NCBI GenBank assembly: GCA_003244245.1
Contig: QHBY01000308.1
Location: forward strand, 3,374-46,198
Direction of reading: 5' to 3'
Length of the DNA stretch: 42,825 bases
DNA from: Pseudonocardiales bacterium
Lineage (GTDB): Bacteria; Actinomycetota; Actinomycetes; Mycobacteriales; Pseudonocardiaceae
Shown here piece after piece: positions 7,523 through 17,058 of the stretch. The notes below the pieces were generated by a model. That model was not told the origin of the DNA and searched no databases. It worked only from the letters and a program-made list of their open reading frames with translations. The first letter of the stretch is position 1; each line of letters opens with the position of its first letter. The position numbers and the translations under genes are program-made.

Positions 7523-9280
7523 CTACACGAGCTCGTGGGTGCCGTCGGGGAGCTGGCGGCTGATCCCGCGGCGGGCCAGCAGTTCCATGATCGGGACGGT
7601 GACGCGGCGGGTGGTGTCGAGGGCTTGCCGGGCCTGGCTGAGGGTGAACGGGGTGGGCAGGTCACGCAGGCGTTCGATGGCGTCGTCGTCCGCGCCGGGC
7701 GCGAGGTAGACCCCGTTAGCGATCTTGAGCAGCTCACCCGCCCGCACGGCGGCGGCGAGCTGTTTGGCGCCCAGGCCAAGCTCGGCGAGCCGGTGCGCCT
7801 CGGGTGCGGCGAACGGCCGCTGCGCCAGTTCGGCGCGCAGGGCCGCGATCGCGCTGCGGAGCGCGTCGGGCAGTCCAGATACCGGTCCGGCGATGTGCAC
7901 CCGACCTTGGATGAGAGTCAATCGCGAGCCGAGCAGCAGCTCGATCAGGCGCGCGTCGGGCATTTCGGTGACCTGCCGGGCGACCTCCAGCGGCATCCCC
8001 GGTTCAAGCGGGTTCTCGGCCGCATGCTCGGCCACCGCGGCGGCCAGCCGGTCGCTGCGGTGCACCAGCAACGCCGCATCGACCAGCCAGCCACCAACCG
8101 CGACAGCCTCAGCCGGCACCCGCGCACCCATCGCGACCAGCTCGTCGCTGCGCATCAACCCACGCCGGCGCAGCTCGGCGTGCCCATCCGCGACACCGTG
8201 GAAGGTAGCCAGTTCGGCGGCCCGGGCAGCGGACGCGCCACGGCGGCGCAGCGCTGGCGGCCGCACGTCCAGCACGGTGACCCCGGCCGCGATGCTCCGG
8301 GCGCCGGGATCGCGAAGCAGCGCGCGATCCCCTATTCGCAGCGGCAACGGCTGCGCCAAGCCCAGCCGCGCGGTGTCCAGTCCCAGGGGTCGAACCCGCG
8401 TGGGGACCGCAGCCGCCCCCACATGCAACACCGCATGCCGGGGCAGTTCGGCGGCGGAGCCGGTGGACAGGCGGACATCGACGGTGCGGGTTGCCAGCCA
8501 GGCTGCCGGGGTGAGCAGCGCGTCGCCGCGGCGCACGGCCTCGCGGGGCACGCCGCGCAGGTTGACAGCCACCCGGGCCACCGCGGGCGCGGACTCCACG
8601 GGTGCGCCCAGCGACTGCAGGCCCCGCACCCGTACCCGTCGCCCTCCGGGGGTCAACTCCAGCTCGTCGCCGACGTGCAGCGTCCCGCCGGCCAGCGTGC
8701 CGGTGACCACAGTGCCCGCGCCACGGATGGTGAACGCCCGATCCACCCACAGACGGATGTCCGCCTCGACGTCCGGGGCGGGCAGTCCGGCGATCAGCTC
8801 ACTCAACGCGACGCGCAACTCGTCGAGGCCGGCACCGGTGGCGCCGGAGACGCAGACCGCGGGGAGCCGGCCCAGCGTCGAACCGGCCAGGTGCTCAAGC
8901 GCCTCCTCACGGGCCAGTTCGGGGTCCATCAGGTCACTGCGGGTCACCGCCAGCAGACCATGCCGGACGTTCAGCGCGTGCAACGCCTCCAGGTGCTCCG
9001 CCGACTGCGGCATCCAACCCTCGTCGGCGGCGACCACGAACAGCACCGCGGGCACCGGACCGACGCCGGCGAGCATGTTCGGCACGAACCGCTCGTGCCC
9101 GGGCACGTCGACGAACGCCACCGTCGATCCGCTGGGCAGCGTCGTCCAGGCGAACCCCAGATCGATGGTCATTCCTCGGCGTCGTTCCTCGGCCCACCGG
9201 TCGGGTTCCATCCCGGTCAACGCGCGGACCAGGGTGGACTTGCCGTGATCAACATGACCTGCGGTGGCTACAACATGCAT
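7523..9280 (-). CDS. selB: Selenocysteine-specific elongation factor SelB
   Basis: The 585-aa protein starts at ATG 9280 (MHVVATAGHVDHGKST). The upstream extension of the frame is antisense-like and overlaps selA. GTPase motifs are G1 GHVDHGKST, G2 region RRGMTIDLG, G3 DVPGHERF and G4-like TRSDL. EF-Tu-like beta barrels follow (IRGAGTVVTGTL), then winged-helix repeats at the C-terminus (ELAQRPFAAPEAHRLAELGL and later) that bind the SECIS hairpin. It delivers Sec-tRNA to in-frame UGA codons. The start overlaps the 3' end of selA by 13 bp, so the two are translationally coupled. Confidence 0.97.
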   Translation of the reverse strand: MHVVATAGHVDHGKSTLVRALTGMEPDRWAEERRRGMTIDLGFAWTTLPSGSTVAFVDVPGHERFVPNMLAGVGPVPAVLFVVAADEGWMPQSAEHLEALHALNVRHGLLAVTRSDLMDPELAREEALEHLAGSTLGRLPAVCVSGATGAGLDELRVALSELIAGLPAPDVEADIRLWVDRAFTIRGAGTVVTGTLAGGTLHVGDELELTPGGRRVRVRGLQSLGAPVESAPAVARVAVNLRGVPREAVRRGDALLTPAAWLATRTVDVRLSTGSAAELPRHAVLHVGAAAVPTRVRPLGLDTARLGLAQPLPLRIGDRALLRDPGARSIAAGVTVLDVRPPALRRRGASAARAAELATFHGVADGHAELRRRGLMRSDELVAMGARVPAEAVAVGGWLVDAALLVHRSDRLAAAVAEHAAENPLEPGMPLEVARQVTEMPDARLIELLLGSRLTLIQGRVHIAGPVSGLPDALRSAIAALRAELAQRPFAAPEAHRLAELGLGAKQLAAAVRAGELLKIANGVYLAPGADDDAIERLRDLPTPFTLSQARQALDTTRRVTVPIMELLARRGISRQLPDGTHELV

Positions 9281-10557
9281 GCCATTACCGCGACGCGCAA
9301 CGCGGCGTCCTGATCGGCCGGTAGCGACCGCACATCGAGCAGGCAGCGGCCCCGTTCGACGCGGCCGAGCACCGGCGGGCTGCCCGCTCGCAACAGCGTG
9401 GCGTAGCGCTCCGGAAGGCTGACCGCGGCGCTGTCCAGCGCCACCCCCGGCGCGCCGCCGCCGCCGACCGTTGCCTGCGACGCCACCGCGGTCGCGTCCA
9501 CCCCGCACGCGGCCAACGCCGTCGCGATCGCCGTCGCTCGCCGGTGCAGCGTTTGCGGGTCGGCTGATAGCGCCTGCGCGGTGGGGGTCGCGGGTCCGCG
9601 CAGCGTGGCCTCCAGAGCGGCGAGGGTGAGCTTGTCCACCCGCAATGCCCGGGCCAGCGGGTGCCGCCGCAGCGTGGTGATCAGCTGTTCAGATCCCAGC
9701 AGCAGCCCGGCCTGTGGACCGCCGAGCAGCTTGTCGCCGCTGGCGGTGACCAGGTCGGCGCCATGCGCCAGCGCGGTGGTGGCATCGGGCTCCTCGGGCA
9801 GCGCGGGGTGCGGCGTGAGCAGTCCCGAGCCGATGTCGACGATCACCGGCACGTTCAGGCCGGTCAGTTCCTTGATCGGAACCGCGGAGGTGAACCCGGT
9901 GATGCGGAAGTTCGAGGGGTGCACCTTGAGTACGAATCCGGTCTGCGGCCCGATCGCCGTGGTGTAGTCCTCGCGGGAGACCCGGTTGGTGGTGCCGACC
10001 TCGCGCAGCCGAGCACCGGTGGACTCCAGCAGGTCAGGGATGCGGAACCCGTCGCCGATCTCCACCATCTCACCGCGGGCCAGCACGATCTCGCGACCGG
10101 TCGCCAGCGCGGTCGCGGCGAGCACCAGCGCAGCGGCACCGTTGTTCACGACATGCACACCGGCTGCCGCTGGCACCGCCGCCGCCAGCGCGGCCAACGC
10201 CCCGGCCCCGCGGCGGCCCCGCCCGCCGCTGACCAGGTCAAGTTCGACATCGGTGGTTCCGGCCGCGGTGCTTAGCGCCTCGACCGCTGCGGCGGACAGC
10301 GACGCCCGCCCGAGGTTGGTGTGCAGCAGCACCCCGGTGGCGTTGAGCACCGGGCGCAGGGTCGTCGCGGTCTGCGGCAACGCGGCCAGCACGTCGGCGA
10401 CGACACCGGCTGGCGCCACGACGCCCTCGCGGACCCGCTGCAGTGCCGCAGTCACCGCCTGCTTGACTTGCTGGCGGCCCAGGCGCTGCGCGGCGGCCGC
10501 CACCGCAGGATCGGCCAGCACCGCGTCGGTGCGCGGAACCTGCCGGCGGACATCCAT
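9268..10557 (-). CDS. selA: L-seryl-tRNA(Sec) selenium transferase SelA
   Basis: The 429-aa PLP enzyme converts Ser-tRNA(Sec) to Sec-tRNA(Sec) using selenophosphate. The PLP Lys is in TASGDKLLGGPQAG. Other family motifs are LNATGVLLHTNLGRASLS, EVGTTNR, and KVHPSNFRITGF. ATG 10557 is preferred; a GTG at 10566 is in frame. The length is normal for bacterial SelA. The 3' end overlaps selB. With tRNA-Sec 1.6 kb upstream on the same strand, three of the four bacterial selenocysteine genes are here. selD, which makes selenophosphate, is not in the window, nor is any recognisable selenoprotein. Confidence 0.97.
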   Translation of the reverse strand: MDVRRQVPRTDAVLADPAVAAAAQRLGRQQVKQAVTAALQRVREGVVAPAGVVADVLAALPQTATTLRPVLNATGVLLHTNLGRASLSAAAVEALSTAAGTTDVELDLVSGGRGRRGAGALAALAAAVPAAAGVHVVNNGAAALVLAATALATGREIVLARGEMVEIGDGFRIPDLLESTGARLREVGTTNRVSREDYTTAIGPQTGFVLKVHPSNFRITGFTSAVPIKELTGLNVPVIVDIGSGLLTPHPALPEEPDATTALAHGADLVTASGDKLLGGPQAGLLLGSEQLITTLRRHPLARALRVDKLTLAALEATLRGPATPTAQALSADPQTLHRRATAIATALAACGVDATAVASQATVGGGGAPGVALDSAAVSLPERYATLLRAGSPPVLGRVERGRCLLDVRSLPADQDAALRVAVMACML

Positions 10558-10584
10558 AGCTCGCACGCTAGCTCTTCCCGCGTC

Positions 10585-12105
10585 CTACTGGAGTGGTGCC
10601 GGTATATTGAGGGTCATCAACATCACCTGATAGGGATTCCAGGTGGACATGGTGGAATAGATCTGCACCCCGTGGTCGGTCGCCCGAGAATATTGAGGAA
10701 TCTGGTAGGGCCCGTACATCCCGGCGTTTCGACCACCGCATCACTATACCGCCGACCGATGATCTGTCTGCCGGCCAGTCGGCGTTATAAAGACAGGTCC
10801 AGGCGCCCAGTAGCGGATTCCAGCGGACCGACAACTCGCCAACGCACCCCTCGCCGAAGAGCGGCATAGCGTCGTCCTCGGCCGCGCTCCATTGCGGTCG
10901 GCCGAGCCCACCCGAGTAAAACACGAAACCGCCCGGTTCAGCAATTTTAGCGACCGGCTTAACCGCAAGGTAGACGTCCCTGGAACGGTAGCGACCGCTG
11001 CCGAAGATGCAAGCTGTGGCCCGGTACCCGGTAGCCCATGCTCCGCGGCGTCCACGATCATTGTAGAGACGTTGACGAATTTGTAACGTGACGCTTCGTA
11101 GAGAAGCGTGAAACTCAGGCCATCATCGGAGCGAGCGAGTATCGACCGGCCCATCAGGGAGTAGATCCCTGCTTGCGGCGCGTCGGTGCTGAAGAAGACG
11201 TACATGCGGCCGTTGGCGCTCGCCCCGTCGAGCGGCACGTCGAAGCCGCCCTGAGCAATACCGGGCACCAAGGGCGGCCGGCTGAGGAACGTCAACCCAA
11301 GACCGGCATCGGCGGTCTTGTCCGTGCAGAACGCGATTGAACCAAGATCATCATTCGGGATACCGTGCCCAACTCGCCAGGTGTCGCCGAACAAGAAGTA
11401 AAGGCGATCTTGGTGGGCGAAGGACGCGCCAAGGTCGGTGCCGATGATGCCGAACCGACTCTCGGTTCGATTGAAAGCGAATTTCGGTGTTCCTGTTCCG
11501 TCCCAGCCTTCGCGATCGAACTCGCCAGTTAGTTGCACGATCTTCTGCGCACGATTGGCAAGCCGCGGGTGTGGCTGGAGGGTGTCGAAGCAATCTGTCC
11601 GAATCCACGACTCCTCGACGTGGAGGTTCGGATGCCAATAGTGCACCACCGCACCCCGGCACTCCTCAACCACGACCTCGAAGTTGCCGTGCATCGGTGA
11701 GTCGAAACTCGACTGGATGATGCCGCCAAGGCCGGCACACGACTGGGTGATGAACTGGGTCTTGATCCACAGCAGGCGGACGTCGCGATTGTCGTGAAAG
11801 AAATGGCGTAGCTCTATTGCACCGTCGTTGAGGTGCAAAGGCACGACGACTTCGAAGTTCCGGTGGGGGCCGGTGCCGTAGTCGGATTGGATGATGCAGC
11901 CGGCTCCGGCGACCGTGTCGTGATCACCGGTAATACGTGGTCCGCGAATCCACGGCCCGAGGTCGTTACGGGAATTGTCCCGGAACCAATTCCATAGTTC
12001 CGTGCCGTGCACGATCGCAGCCTCAAAATTGCCGTGCCTGCTGAGCCCGTAGTCGGATTGAATGAGACTGACATAAGCACTGGCGATCTCAGTCCCTTTC
12101 AGTCT
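10585..12105 (-). pseudogene. Decayed PLL-like lectin propeller plus DUF4185 protein
   Basis: Three lectin-propeller-like repeats come first (IQSDYG, HGNFE; IIQSDYGTGPHRNFEVVVP; IIQSSFDSPMHGNFEVVVE), each followed by a Trp-rich strand. A DUF4185 domain follows (FGDTWRVGHGIPNDDLG, FVNVSTMIVDAAEHG). A base lost near 11008-11012 shifts FGSGRYRSRDVYLA and GELSVRWNPLLGAWTCLYNA into a second frame. A second shift plus deletion near 10718-10740 precedes the true end (YGPYQIPQYS, STWNPYQVMLM, stop at 10585). The 5' end lacks a start and signal peptide: the frame is closed by TGA 12 bp from the tRNA-Sec 3' end. The ancestor was probably secreted and carbohydrate-binding. Confidence 0.75.
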
Positions 12106-12120
12106 TCAGCAAGCTGATTG

Positions 12121-12213
12121 CGGAGGCGGACGGGAATCGAACCCGCCTGATCGAGTTGCTCGACCACGTCGGTGTTGAAGACCGCGGGGGCCACCAGGCA
12201 CCCATACGCCTCC
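12121..12213 (-). tRNA. selC: Selenocysteine tRNA, anticodon TCA
   Basis: The minus strand reads GGAGGCGTATGGGTGCC and ends TTCGATTCCCGTCCGCCTCCG. The acceptor arms GGAGGCG/CGCCTCC pair. The T loop is GTTCGATTC. The anticodon loop CTTCAAC carries TCA (plus-strand 12176-12178). A long variable arm (GTGGTCGAGCAACTCGATCA) forms a stem. At 93 nt without CCA, the length and shape are those of bacterial tRNA-Sec. CCA is not encoded (CAA follows). The tRNA lies upstream of selA and selB on the same strand. Confidence 0.95.
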
Positions 12214-12278
12214 GCCGGAGATCTTAGGTGCCGGGCCGACTGCCTCGACGGCTAGCCCCCAGGACGAGGCGAATGCAC

Positions 12279-12314
12279 AACGGCCCGGCCGCTCATGGCG
12301 CCGGCCGGGCCGTT
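12279..12314. terminator. Terminator hairpin downstream of MetE-like gene
   Basis: A perfect 12-bp stem, AACGGCCCGGCC paired with GGCCGGGCCGTT, has a 12-nt loop. It lies 40 bp beyond the stop of the MetE-like gene and before tRNA-Sec. There is no long T-run, as is common in high-GC actinobacteria. Confidence 0.8.
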
Positions 12315-12353
12315 GCGGTGGATCGTCGAGCTAGCCTGATGAAGCGGCCGAAC

Positions 12354-13526
12354 TCAGCTGACGCCGAGCTTCTCTGCGGCCATCGTGGCTCCCTGGACCC
12401 GGTTCGTGATTTTCTGGAATGCCACGTCCCGCGCGTAATCAGGCGAACCGTGGTTGGGCTTCTCATCAATGCTGAACGGTGAGAAGCCGCAGTCATCGGT
12501 GGCGCCGATCCTTTCCTTCGGGATGAAGTTGGACGCCCTCACCAGGGCATCGCGAACCTCCTCTGCGCTCTCGATCCGGGGGTTCCCCGGGTTGATCACG
12601 CCGATGTAAGCCATCTGGGCGACGCCATTCGCGTCGTCGCGCAGATGCTTCCCGATGGACTCATAGACTGGGTCCTTGTCCCGTTCGCTCGCCAGCTGGA
12701 TGAGGAAGTAGCCAGCGTTCATTTGGAACATGCTCGGGAGCAGGTTGTTGTAGGGCACATCGGCGCTGTGCACCGAGTCCCGGTCCCCGCCTGGGCAGGT
12801 GTGGATGCCAATCTTCGCCCGCTCCTCCGGAGAGAACCGTGCGAAGACACGGTTGTTGAGCTCGATGAAGTGCGGTAGCAGACCGGCACCCGTCCACGGG
12901 TTGCGCGGGTCTTCCCGGGTAGCGAGCCGGCCCTCGGTGAAGTCGATGGAAACCCGCGCAGCGCCAGCCTCGAAGGACTTACGGATGTCCCTCTCGCATT
13001 CGTTGACGATGTCTTCTTCGAATTGCTCCCGAGAGTAGCCGGGCACCTCATCTTTCAGCGGGTACAGCAAGGCGATCATAGAGGGCGCGATGACGGCCTG
13101 CTTCATGGGCACGTGCGCGTAGCCGATAGATTGCTTCAGCAAGTCGGCCGCGTATGTCTTGTACCGCAATGGGCCACCGGTGAGGCGCGGAAGCTGCCGC
13201 CCGTGGCCATCGGCGAAGATCGCGAAGAACTGGCCGCCCGGGGCGAGGTTGTCGGCAAGGCCGGTCCCGGCCAGGGTATCGGTGATCGGGTACGTGGCGA
13301 AGCTCGACGAACGCTGCTCGCCGTCGGAGATGATCGGTGATCCGGTGGCCTCAGCGCGCTCGATTGAATCTCGGACTGCCGCGTCCTGCTCGGCTTCCAG
13401 GGCGCCCTTGTCGATCTTGCCATCATCATAGGCAGAGTACGCGGCCTGCAGCTTGGAAGGCCGGGGGAGCGAACCGACGGGCTCTGTGGGAATTCCGGTG
13501 GCCGTTCTCGGATCGTATTCAGTCAT
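12354..13526 (-). CDS. Cobalamin-independent methionine synthase C-terminal-like methyltransferase
   Basis: The 390-aa protein starts at ATG 13526 behind GAGAGGA. An in-frame ATG at 13562 has no comparable site. It corresponds to the catalytic MetE barrel only: GIHTCPGGD gives the zinc His and Cys, and ATDDCGFSPF the second Cys. SIDFTEGRLATRE and the N-terminal EPVGSLPRP complete the pattern. Single-domain MetE-like enzymes transfer methyl groups from methyl-folate or methylcobamide-type donors to thiols. Whether the product is methionine is not certain, since the N-terminal MetE half is missing by design of this subfamily. It is preceded by a roughly 180-nt leader with its own promoter and followed by a strong hairpin. 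Confidence 0.85.
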   Translation of the reverse strand: MTEYDPRTATGIPTEPVGSLPRPSKLQAAYSAYDDGKIDKGALEAEQDAAVRDSIERAEATGSPIISDGEQRSSSFATYPITDTLAGTGLADNLAPGGQFFAIFADGHGRQLPRLTGGPLRYKTYAADLLKQSIGYAHVPMKQAVIAPSMIALLYPLKDEVPGYSREQFEEDIVNECERDIRKSFEAGAARVSIDFTEGRLATREDPRNPWTGAGLLPHFIELNNRVFARFSPEERAKIGIHTCPGGDRDSVHSADVPYNNLLPSMFQMNAGYFLIQLASERDKDPVYESIGKHLRDDANGVAQMAYIGVINPGNPRIESAEEVRDALVRASNFIPKERIGATDDCGFSPFSIDEKPNHGSPDYARDVAFQKITNRVQGATMAAEKLGVS

Positions 13527-13683
13527 GATTTCCTCTCTGTTGATTTGCTTAAGCGAATCCATTGATTGAATAAACGGATTGGCGATTGCGCTGCTCGCTG
13601 CAGCCTCCTTCCTGCCGGAAGAGATCGCCCCGAGCCCTCACGATGGCCGCGCCGATCACATGGCGGGGGCGAAGGACCGGCAC

Positions 13684-13697
13684 AGACAGGTCTGTCT
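13684..13697. promoter_or_regulatory. Dyad AGACAG-N2-CTGTCT in the MetE-like leader
   Basis: A 14-bp near-perfect palindrome (wider context CACAG to CTGTG) lies just downstream of the predicted transcription start of the MetE-like gene. It could be an operator or the base of a leader hairpin. Confidence 0.4.
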
Positions 13698-13710
13698 AAC
13701 TGTGATTTCG

Positions 13711-13740
13711 ATCATAGCGAGGTGGCAATGAGTCGGTCAA
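13711..13740 (-). promoter_or_regulatory. Sigma-70-type promoter for the MetE-like gene
   Basis: On the minus strand TTGACC (13740-13735) and TATGAT (13716-13711) are 18 bp apart, close to consensus. Transcription would start near 13704 and leave a leader of about 178 nt before ATG 13526. The plus-strand frame at 13566-13769 looks like an antisense shadow. Confidence 0.5.
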
Positions 13741-13792
13741 TGACCACCCATCTGCGCTACTTATATTAGCCCGCGCGGTCGCAGTTCGTTGC

Positions 13793-14397
13793 TCAGAGTC
13801 TCGATTGTCGCCGCCGAACGTGGGCGCGTAACCACATCGCCAGTCCTGCTGCGGCCAGTACGCCGAGCACGACATTGCTGACCACGCCCAGCCGCTCCTG
13901 CACCACCACCAGGCTGGCACCGGCGAGGTACCCGGCGACGGCTACCGCGGTCGCCCAGAGCACCCCGCCGACCAGGTTGTAGGGCAGAAACCTCCACCAG
14001 CTTAAGCCACTCATTCCCGCCAGGCCGGGAACAAGCGCCCGCAACAGCGCGGTCATGCGACCGATCAGCACAACGATCGGGCGCGTAGCAGCTCATTGGT
14101 CGCGCGCACGGCGTCCGGCTTCACCAGCCGGTCCGGCAGGCGCTTGAGGAGCCGCTCGCCGTAGCGGCGACCGACGCCGAAGCCGACCGCGTCACCGATG
14201 ACCGCTTCGGCCACGCTGATCGGAATCACCGCCCACAGCGATAGGGTCCCCACCTGCGCGGCGGCCCCCGCCACCAAGATCGCGATCTCGCCGGGGAAGA
14301 TCACACCCAGCATGGTCGAGGCCTCGAGCGCTGGACACAGGAAAGCCAGGATGAGCATCGGAGTCGGCGGAAGTGCCCGCAGGGCGTCGAGCACCAT
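13793..14397 (-). pseudogene. DedA-family membrane protein, frameshifted
   Basis: Starting at ATG 14397 (MVLDALRALPPTPM), the N-terminal part has the DedA signature PALEASTMLGVIFPGE and GDAVGFGVGRRYGERLL. The frame breaks near 14080-14088. The second part (VVLIGRMTALLRALVPGLAG, then SWWRFLPYNLVGGVLWA) continues one frame away with the conserved GRFxPxxRxxxPxxAG-type motif, and ends at 13793. DedA/VTT proteins are polytopic inner-membrane proteins linked to lipid flipping and membrane energetics. One restored base gives a normal protein of about 200 aa. Confidence 0.8.
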
Positions 14398-14514
14398 GCC
14401 CCGATCTTGACCCATCGCCACGTGCCCGCCAAGGGCGCGTGCTTGCCGTACCTCTAAGGCTGCGGCCAACATCTACCGGACCGCGGTCTATCCCCGACTG
14501 TTGAGGAGATCGTC

Positions 14515-15154
14515 ATGTTTGCCACGTGGGCCGCGGTCGGTTACCTGCTGGCCTCGGTGGCGTTCCTGGTGATCAACCCGGTGTTCGGTTGACGCGGCCT
14601 GTTTCGCGTTCAGCCTGCTTCCGGCGTTGGTCCCGCTGTATGTGCGGGCCAAGGGCGAGAGCTGCGCCTGAGCGTGAACACCGCGATCGGAATCGCGTTG
14701 ACATATAACATCGGAGCGATTATCGGTGGCGCTCTACTCGGCGGGTACTCCGAGCGGTTGAGCCAGCGCCGCACTATCATCCTCGCCGCCGCGCTCGGGC
14801 TGCCGGTGGCGCCGCTGTTCGCACTGTCGACCACGGTCGGCTGGTTGGCCCTCGGATCATTCCTGATACAGGTGTGCGTGCAGGGGGCCTGGGTGATCCC
14901 GGCGCACCTGGCTGAGCTGAGTCCGGATGCGATTCGTGGCTTCTATCCCCGCGTGACCTACCAGCTGGGTAACCTGATCGCGGCATTCACCTGCCGATCC
15001 AGCAGCGGCTCGCGGCCAGCCACGGCTATCCCTTCGCCCTGCTCGTCATGATCGTGCCGGTGTGATCGCCGTCATCGTGCTGACAGCGATCGGCAGTGAA
15101 GCCAAAGGCATCCGCTTCGGCGCACATCCAATACCCCAATCGCCCGACCTATAG
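14515..15154 (+). pseudogene. MFS transporter relic with several frameshifts
   Basis: ATG 14515 has a strong site (GAGGAG) but only 25 hydrophobic residues follow before TGA. Downstream, pieces of a major-facilitator protein are spread over frames: [13 protein letters not shown] (about 14620-14660), [20 protein letters not shown] to [11 protein letters not shown] (about 14700-14990), [20 protein letters not shown] (14990-15050), and an ending VLTAIGSEAKGIRFG with stop at 15152-15154. At least three shifts are needed. Only the C-terminal half of a transporter is represented. It overlaps tail-to-tail with hyuB and may be the remains of a transporter that served the hydantoinase genes. Confidence 0.7.
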
Positions 15155-16723
15155 CGCAGCGCCCCAACCGCCGCCACCGGGAGTTTCGATTCGGATCCGA
15201 TCGCCGGGGCGCAGTTGCCAGGTGCCCTTGCTGGGTAGGTCTACCTCGGTGCCGTCGGCGTGGCGCAGGATGTTGCGGCCCACGGCCCCAGGTCGGCCGC
15301 CGCCGAGGCCCCACGGCGAGTGCTCGCGGCGTTCGGACTGCACGGTCAACGTGCAGTCGGCCAGCACCTCGACCTCCCTGACCAGACCGTCGCCACCGGG
15401 ATGCCGGCCGGCGCCGCCGGAGGACGACCGCAGCTCGTAGCGCCACACCCGCAGCGGGTAGTCCAACTCCATCGCCTCGGCGGGGGTGTTGCGGGTGTTG
15501 GTCATCCCGGTGTGCACCCCGGACATGCCAGGACGGCTGGGGGTGCCGCCCTCGCCACCGCCCAGCGTCTCGTAGTAGCTGAACGGCCGGTCGCCCCCGG
15601 CGCCGATGAGCAGGTTGTTCATCGTGCCCTGGCTCGACGCCGGTACCCGCTCGGGAAGCGCCTGGGCGAACGCGCCGAGCAGGACGTCGACGATGCGCTG
15701 GCTGGTCTCGACGTTACCGGCGGCGGTCGGCGCAGGAAACCGCGCATGCACGACGGAGCCTTCCGGCGCGTGCACGTTTAGCGACCGGTAGCAGCCGGCG
15801 TTGGGCGGGGCGTCCGGGTCGGTCAGCATCCGGAACACGAACATCGCCGACGACAGCGTCACCGCGAACACCGCGTTGCAGTTCACCGGAATCTGGGCGT
15901 CGGTGCCGTCGAAGTCGATGCTCACCTCGTCGCCCGCGACGGTCACCGCGGCCCGGATCGTGACCCCGGCACCGATCTCCAGGACATCAGCAAAGCGGTA
16001 GCAGCCGTCCGGGATCTCCCGCACAGCCGCCCGGACCCGCCGGTCGGAGTAGTCGCAGACGGCGGCCATGGCCTCGTGCAGCCGCGCCCTACCCATCCGG
16101 CTGGCGAGCTCCCGCAGCCGCCGGGCACCGACATGGTTGGCCGCGAACTGCGCCCGCAGGTCACCGCGGCGCTCGCCGGGCGTTCGCGAGTTCGCAGCGA
16201 TCAACCGCACCACATCGTCGCGTTCCCCGCCGGCGTCGGCGATCAGGATGGGCGGGATCCGGAGTCCCTCCATCGCGATGTCGGTGGCGTTGGCCGGCAT
16301 GGATCCCGGCGCCGCCCCGCCGACGTCAGCGTGGTGCGCGCGGTTGGCCACATAGCCGAGCAACTCAGTGTCTTGTTCTGGTGCGCCGGCGAAAACCCCG
16401 GCGACGATGGTGAGGTCGGGGAGGTGGGTGCCACCCAGGTACGGGTCGTTGACGCAGATTTGCTGACCGGGCTGCAGCGCACCGTAGGTGTCGAGCACCG
16501 CGCGGACGCTGGCCGGCATGGCGCCCAGGTGCACCGGGATGTGCTCGGCTTGGGCGACCATCTCCCCATCCGGGTCGAACACCGCCGCCGAGCAGTCGGC
16601 GCGTTCCTTGATGTTCGGCGAGTACGCCGCGCGCCGCAGCGCGACGCCCATCTCCTCGGCGACCCCGGCCAGCGCGTGCCGGAACACCTCCAGCTCAACC
16701 CCGGACAGCTCAGCACTGGTCAT
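15149..16723 (-). CDS. hyuB: Hydantoinase B / oxoprolinase B subunit
   Basis: The 524-aa protein is read from ATG 16723 ([20 protein letters not shown]); the frame upstream of that is not protein-like. Family features are [57 protein letters not shown], and C-terminal [17 protein letters not shown] with the Gly-rich end [10 protein letters not shown]. With an A subunit it catalyses ATP-dependent ring opening of hydantoins or 5-oxoproline-like lactams. The matching A subunit lies 4 kb away at 20852-22819 rather than adjacent. The start overlaps the upstream membrane-protein gene by ATGA. Confidence 0.93.
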   Translation of the reverse strand: MTSAELSGVELEVFRHALAGVAEEMGVALRRAAYSPNIKERADCSAAVFDPDGEMVAQAEHIPVHLGAMPASVRAVLDTYGALQPGQQICVNDPYLGGTHLPDLTIVAGVFAGAPEQDTELLGYVANRAHHADVGGAAPGSMPANATDIAMEGLRIPPILIADAGGERDDVVRLIAANSRTPGERRGDLRAQFAANHVGARRLRELASRMGRARLHEAMAAVCDYSDRRVRAAVREIPDGCYRFADVLEIGAGVTIRAAVTVAGDEVSIDFDGTDAQIPVNCNAVFAVTLSSAMFVFRMLTDPDAPPNAGCYRSLNVHAPEGSVVHARFPAPTAAGNVETSQRIVDVLLGAFAQALPERVPASSQGTMNNLLIGAGGDRPFSYYETLGGGEGGTPSRPGMSGVHTGMTNTRNTPAEAMELDYPLRVWRYELRSSSGGAGRHPGGDGLVREVEVLADCTLTVQSERREHSPWGLGGGRPGAVGRNILRHADGTEVDLPSKGTWQLRPGDRIRIETPGGGGWGAAL

Positions 16724-17058
16724 GGTGTGACCGTCGCCAGGAGCGCTCGGTGATCCGTACCGGTGATGTCGTGCACGGCGATCTCGTCGACAGAGGCTCG
16801 GGCCAGGATGAGGCAGAGTGACCGGACCGCCCGGACGAGTCCGATGACTGCCGCCAGGATCAAGAGGCCGACGCCGAGCTGGGGTCGGGACGCCACAAGC
16901 TGCGCCCATGGGGTCATCTCTCCGATCGGCAGCCAGCCGGCGCTGAACACGGAAACGGCGGCGATCACCAGTACTGCGGCTGAATCCCAGTACGCCACGC
17001 GGCGCCAGCGGCTCGTCTGCCAGTGGCTCAGTGCTTGTTTCGGCGCCGCGCTGATCAT
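16720..17058 (-). CDS. Small two-TM membrane protein
   Basis: The 112-aa protein has two hydrophobic helices (about residues 24-45, [21 protein letters not shown], and 63-88, [18 protein letters not shown]) joined by a short loop. The start ATG overlaps the stop of the GNAT toxin gene (ATGA), and its own stop overlaps the hyuB start (ATGA). It is therefore translationally coupled on both sides. No family was recognised. Confidence 0.65.
   Translation of the reverse strand: MISAAPKQALSHWQTSRWRRVAYWDSAAVLVIAAVSVFSAGWLPIGEMTPWAQLVASRPQLGVGLLILAAVIGLVRAVRSLCLILARASVDEIAVHDITGTDHRALLATVTP

Noticed and set aside
7535-9313. 592-codon open frame on the plus strand opposite selB
   Set aside because: It is antisense to a fully conserved SelB and has skewed Gln/Gly/Arg composition with no domain.
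9281-9508. 76-residue N-terminal extension of selB
   Set aside because: Arg/Gly-rich sequence lying within selA; the conserved GTPase begins at ATG 9280.
14065-14600. In-frame TGA codons in the DedA and MFS relics as possible selenocysteine sites
   Set aside because: Homology continues in a different frame after each TGA, and no hairpin directly follows; frameshift explains them better.
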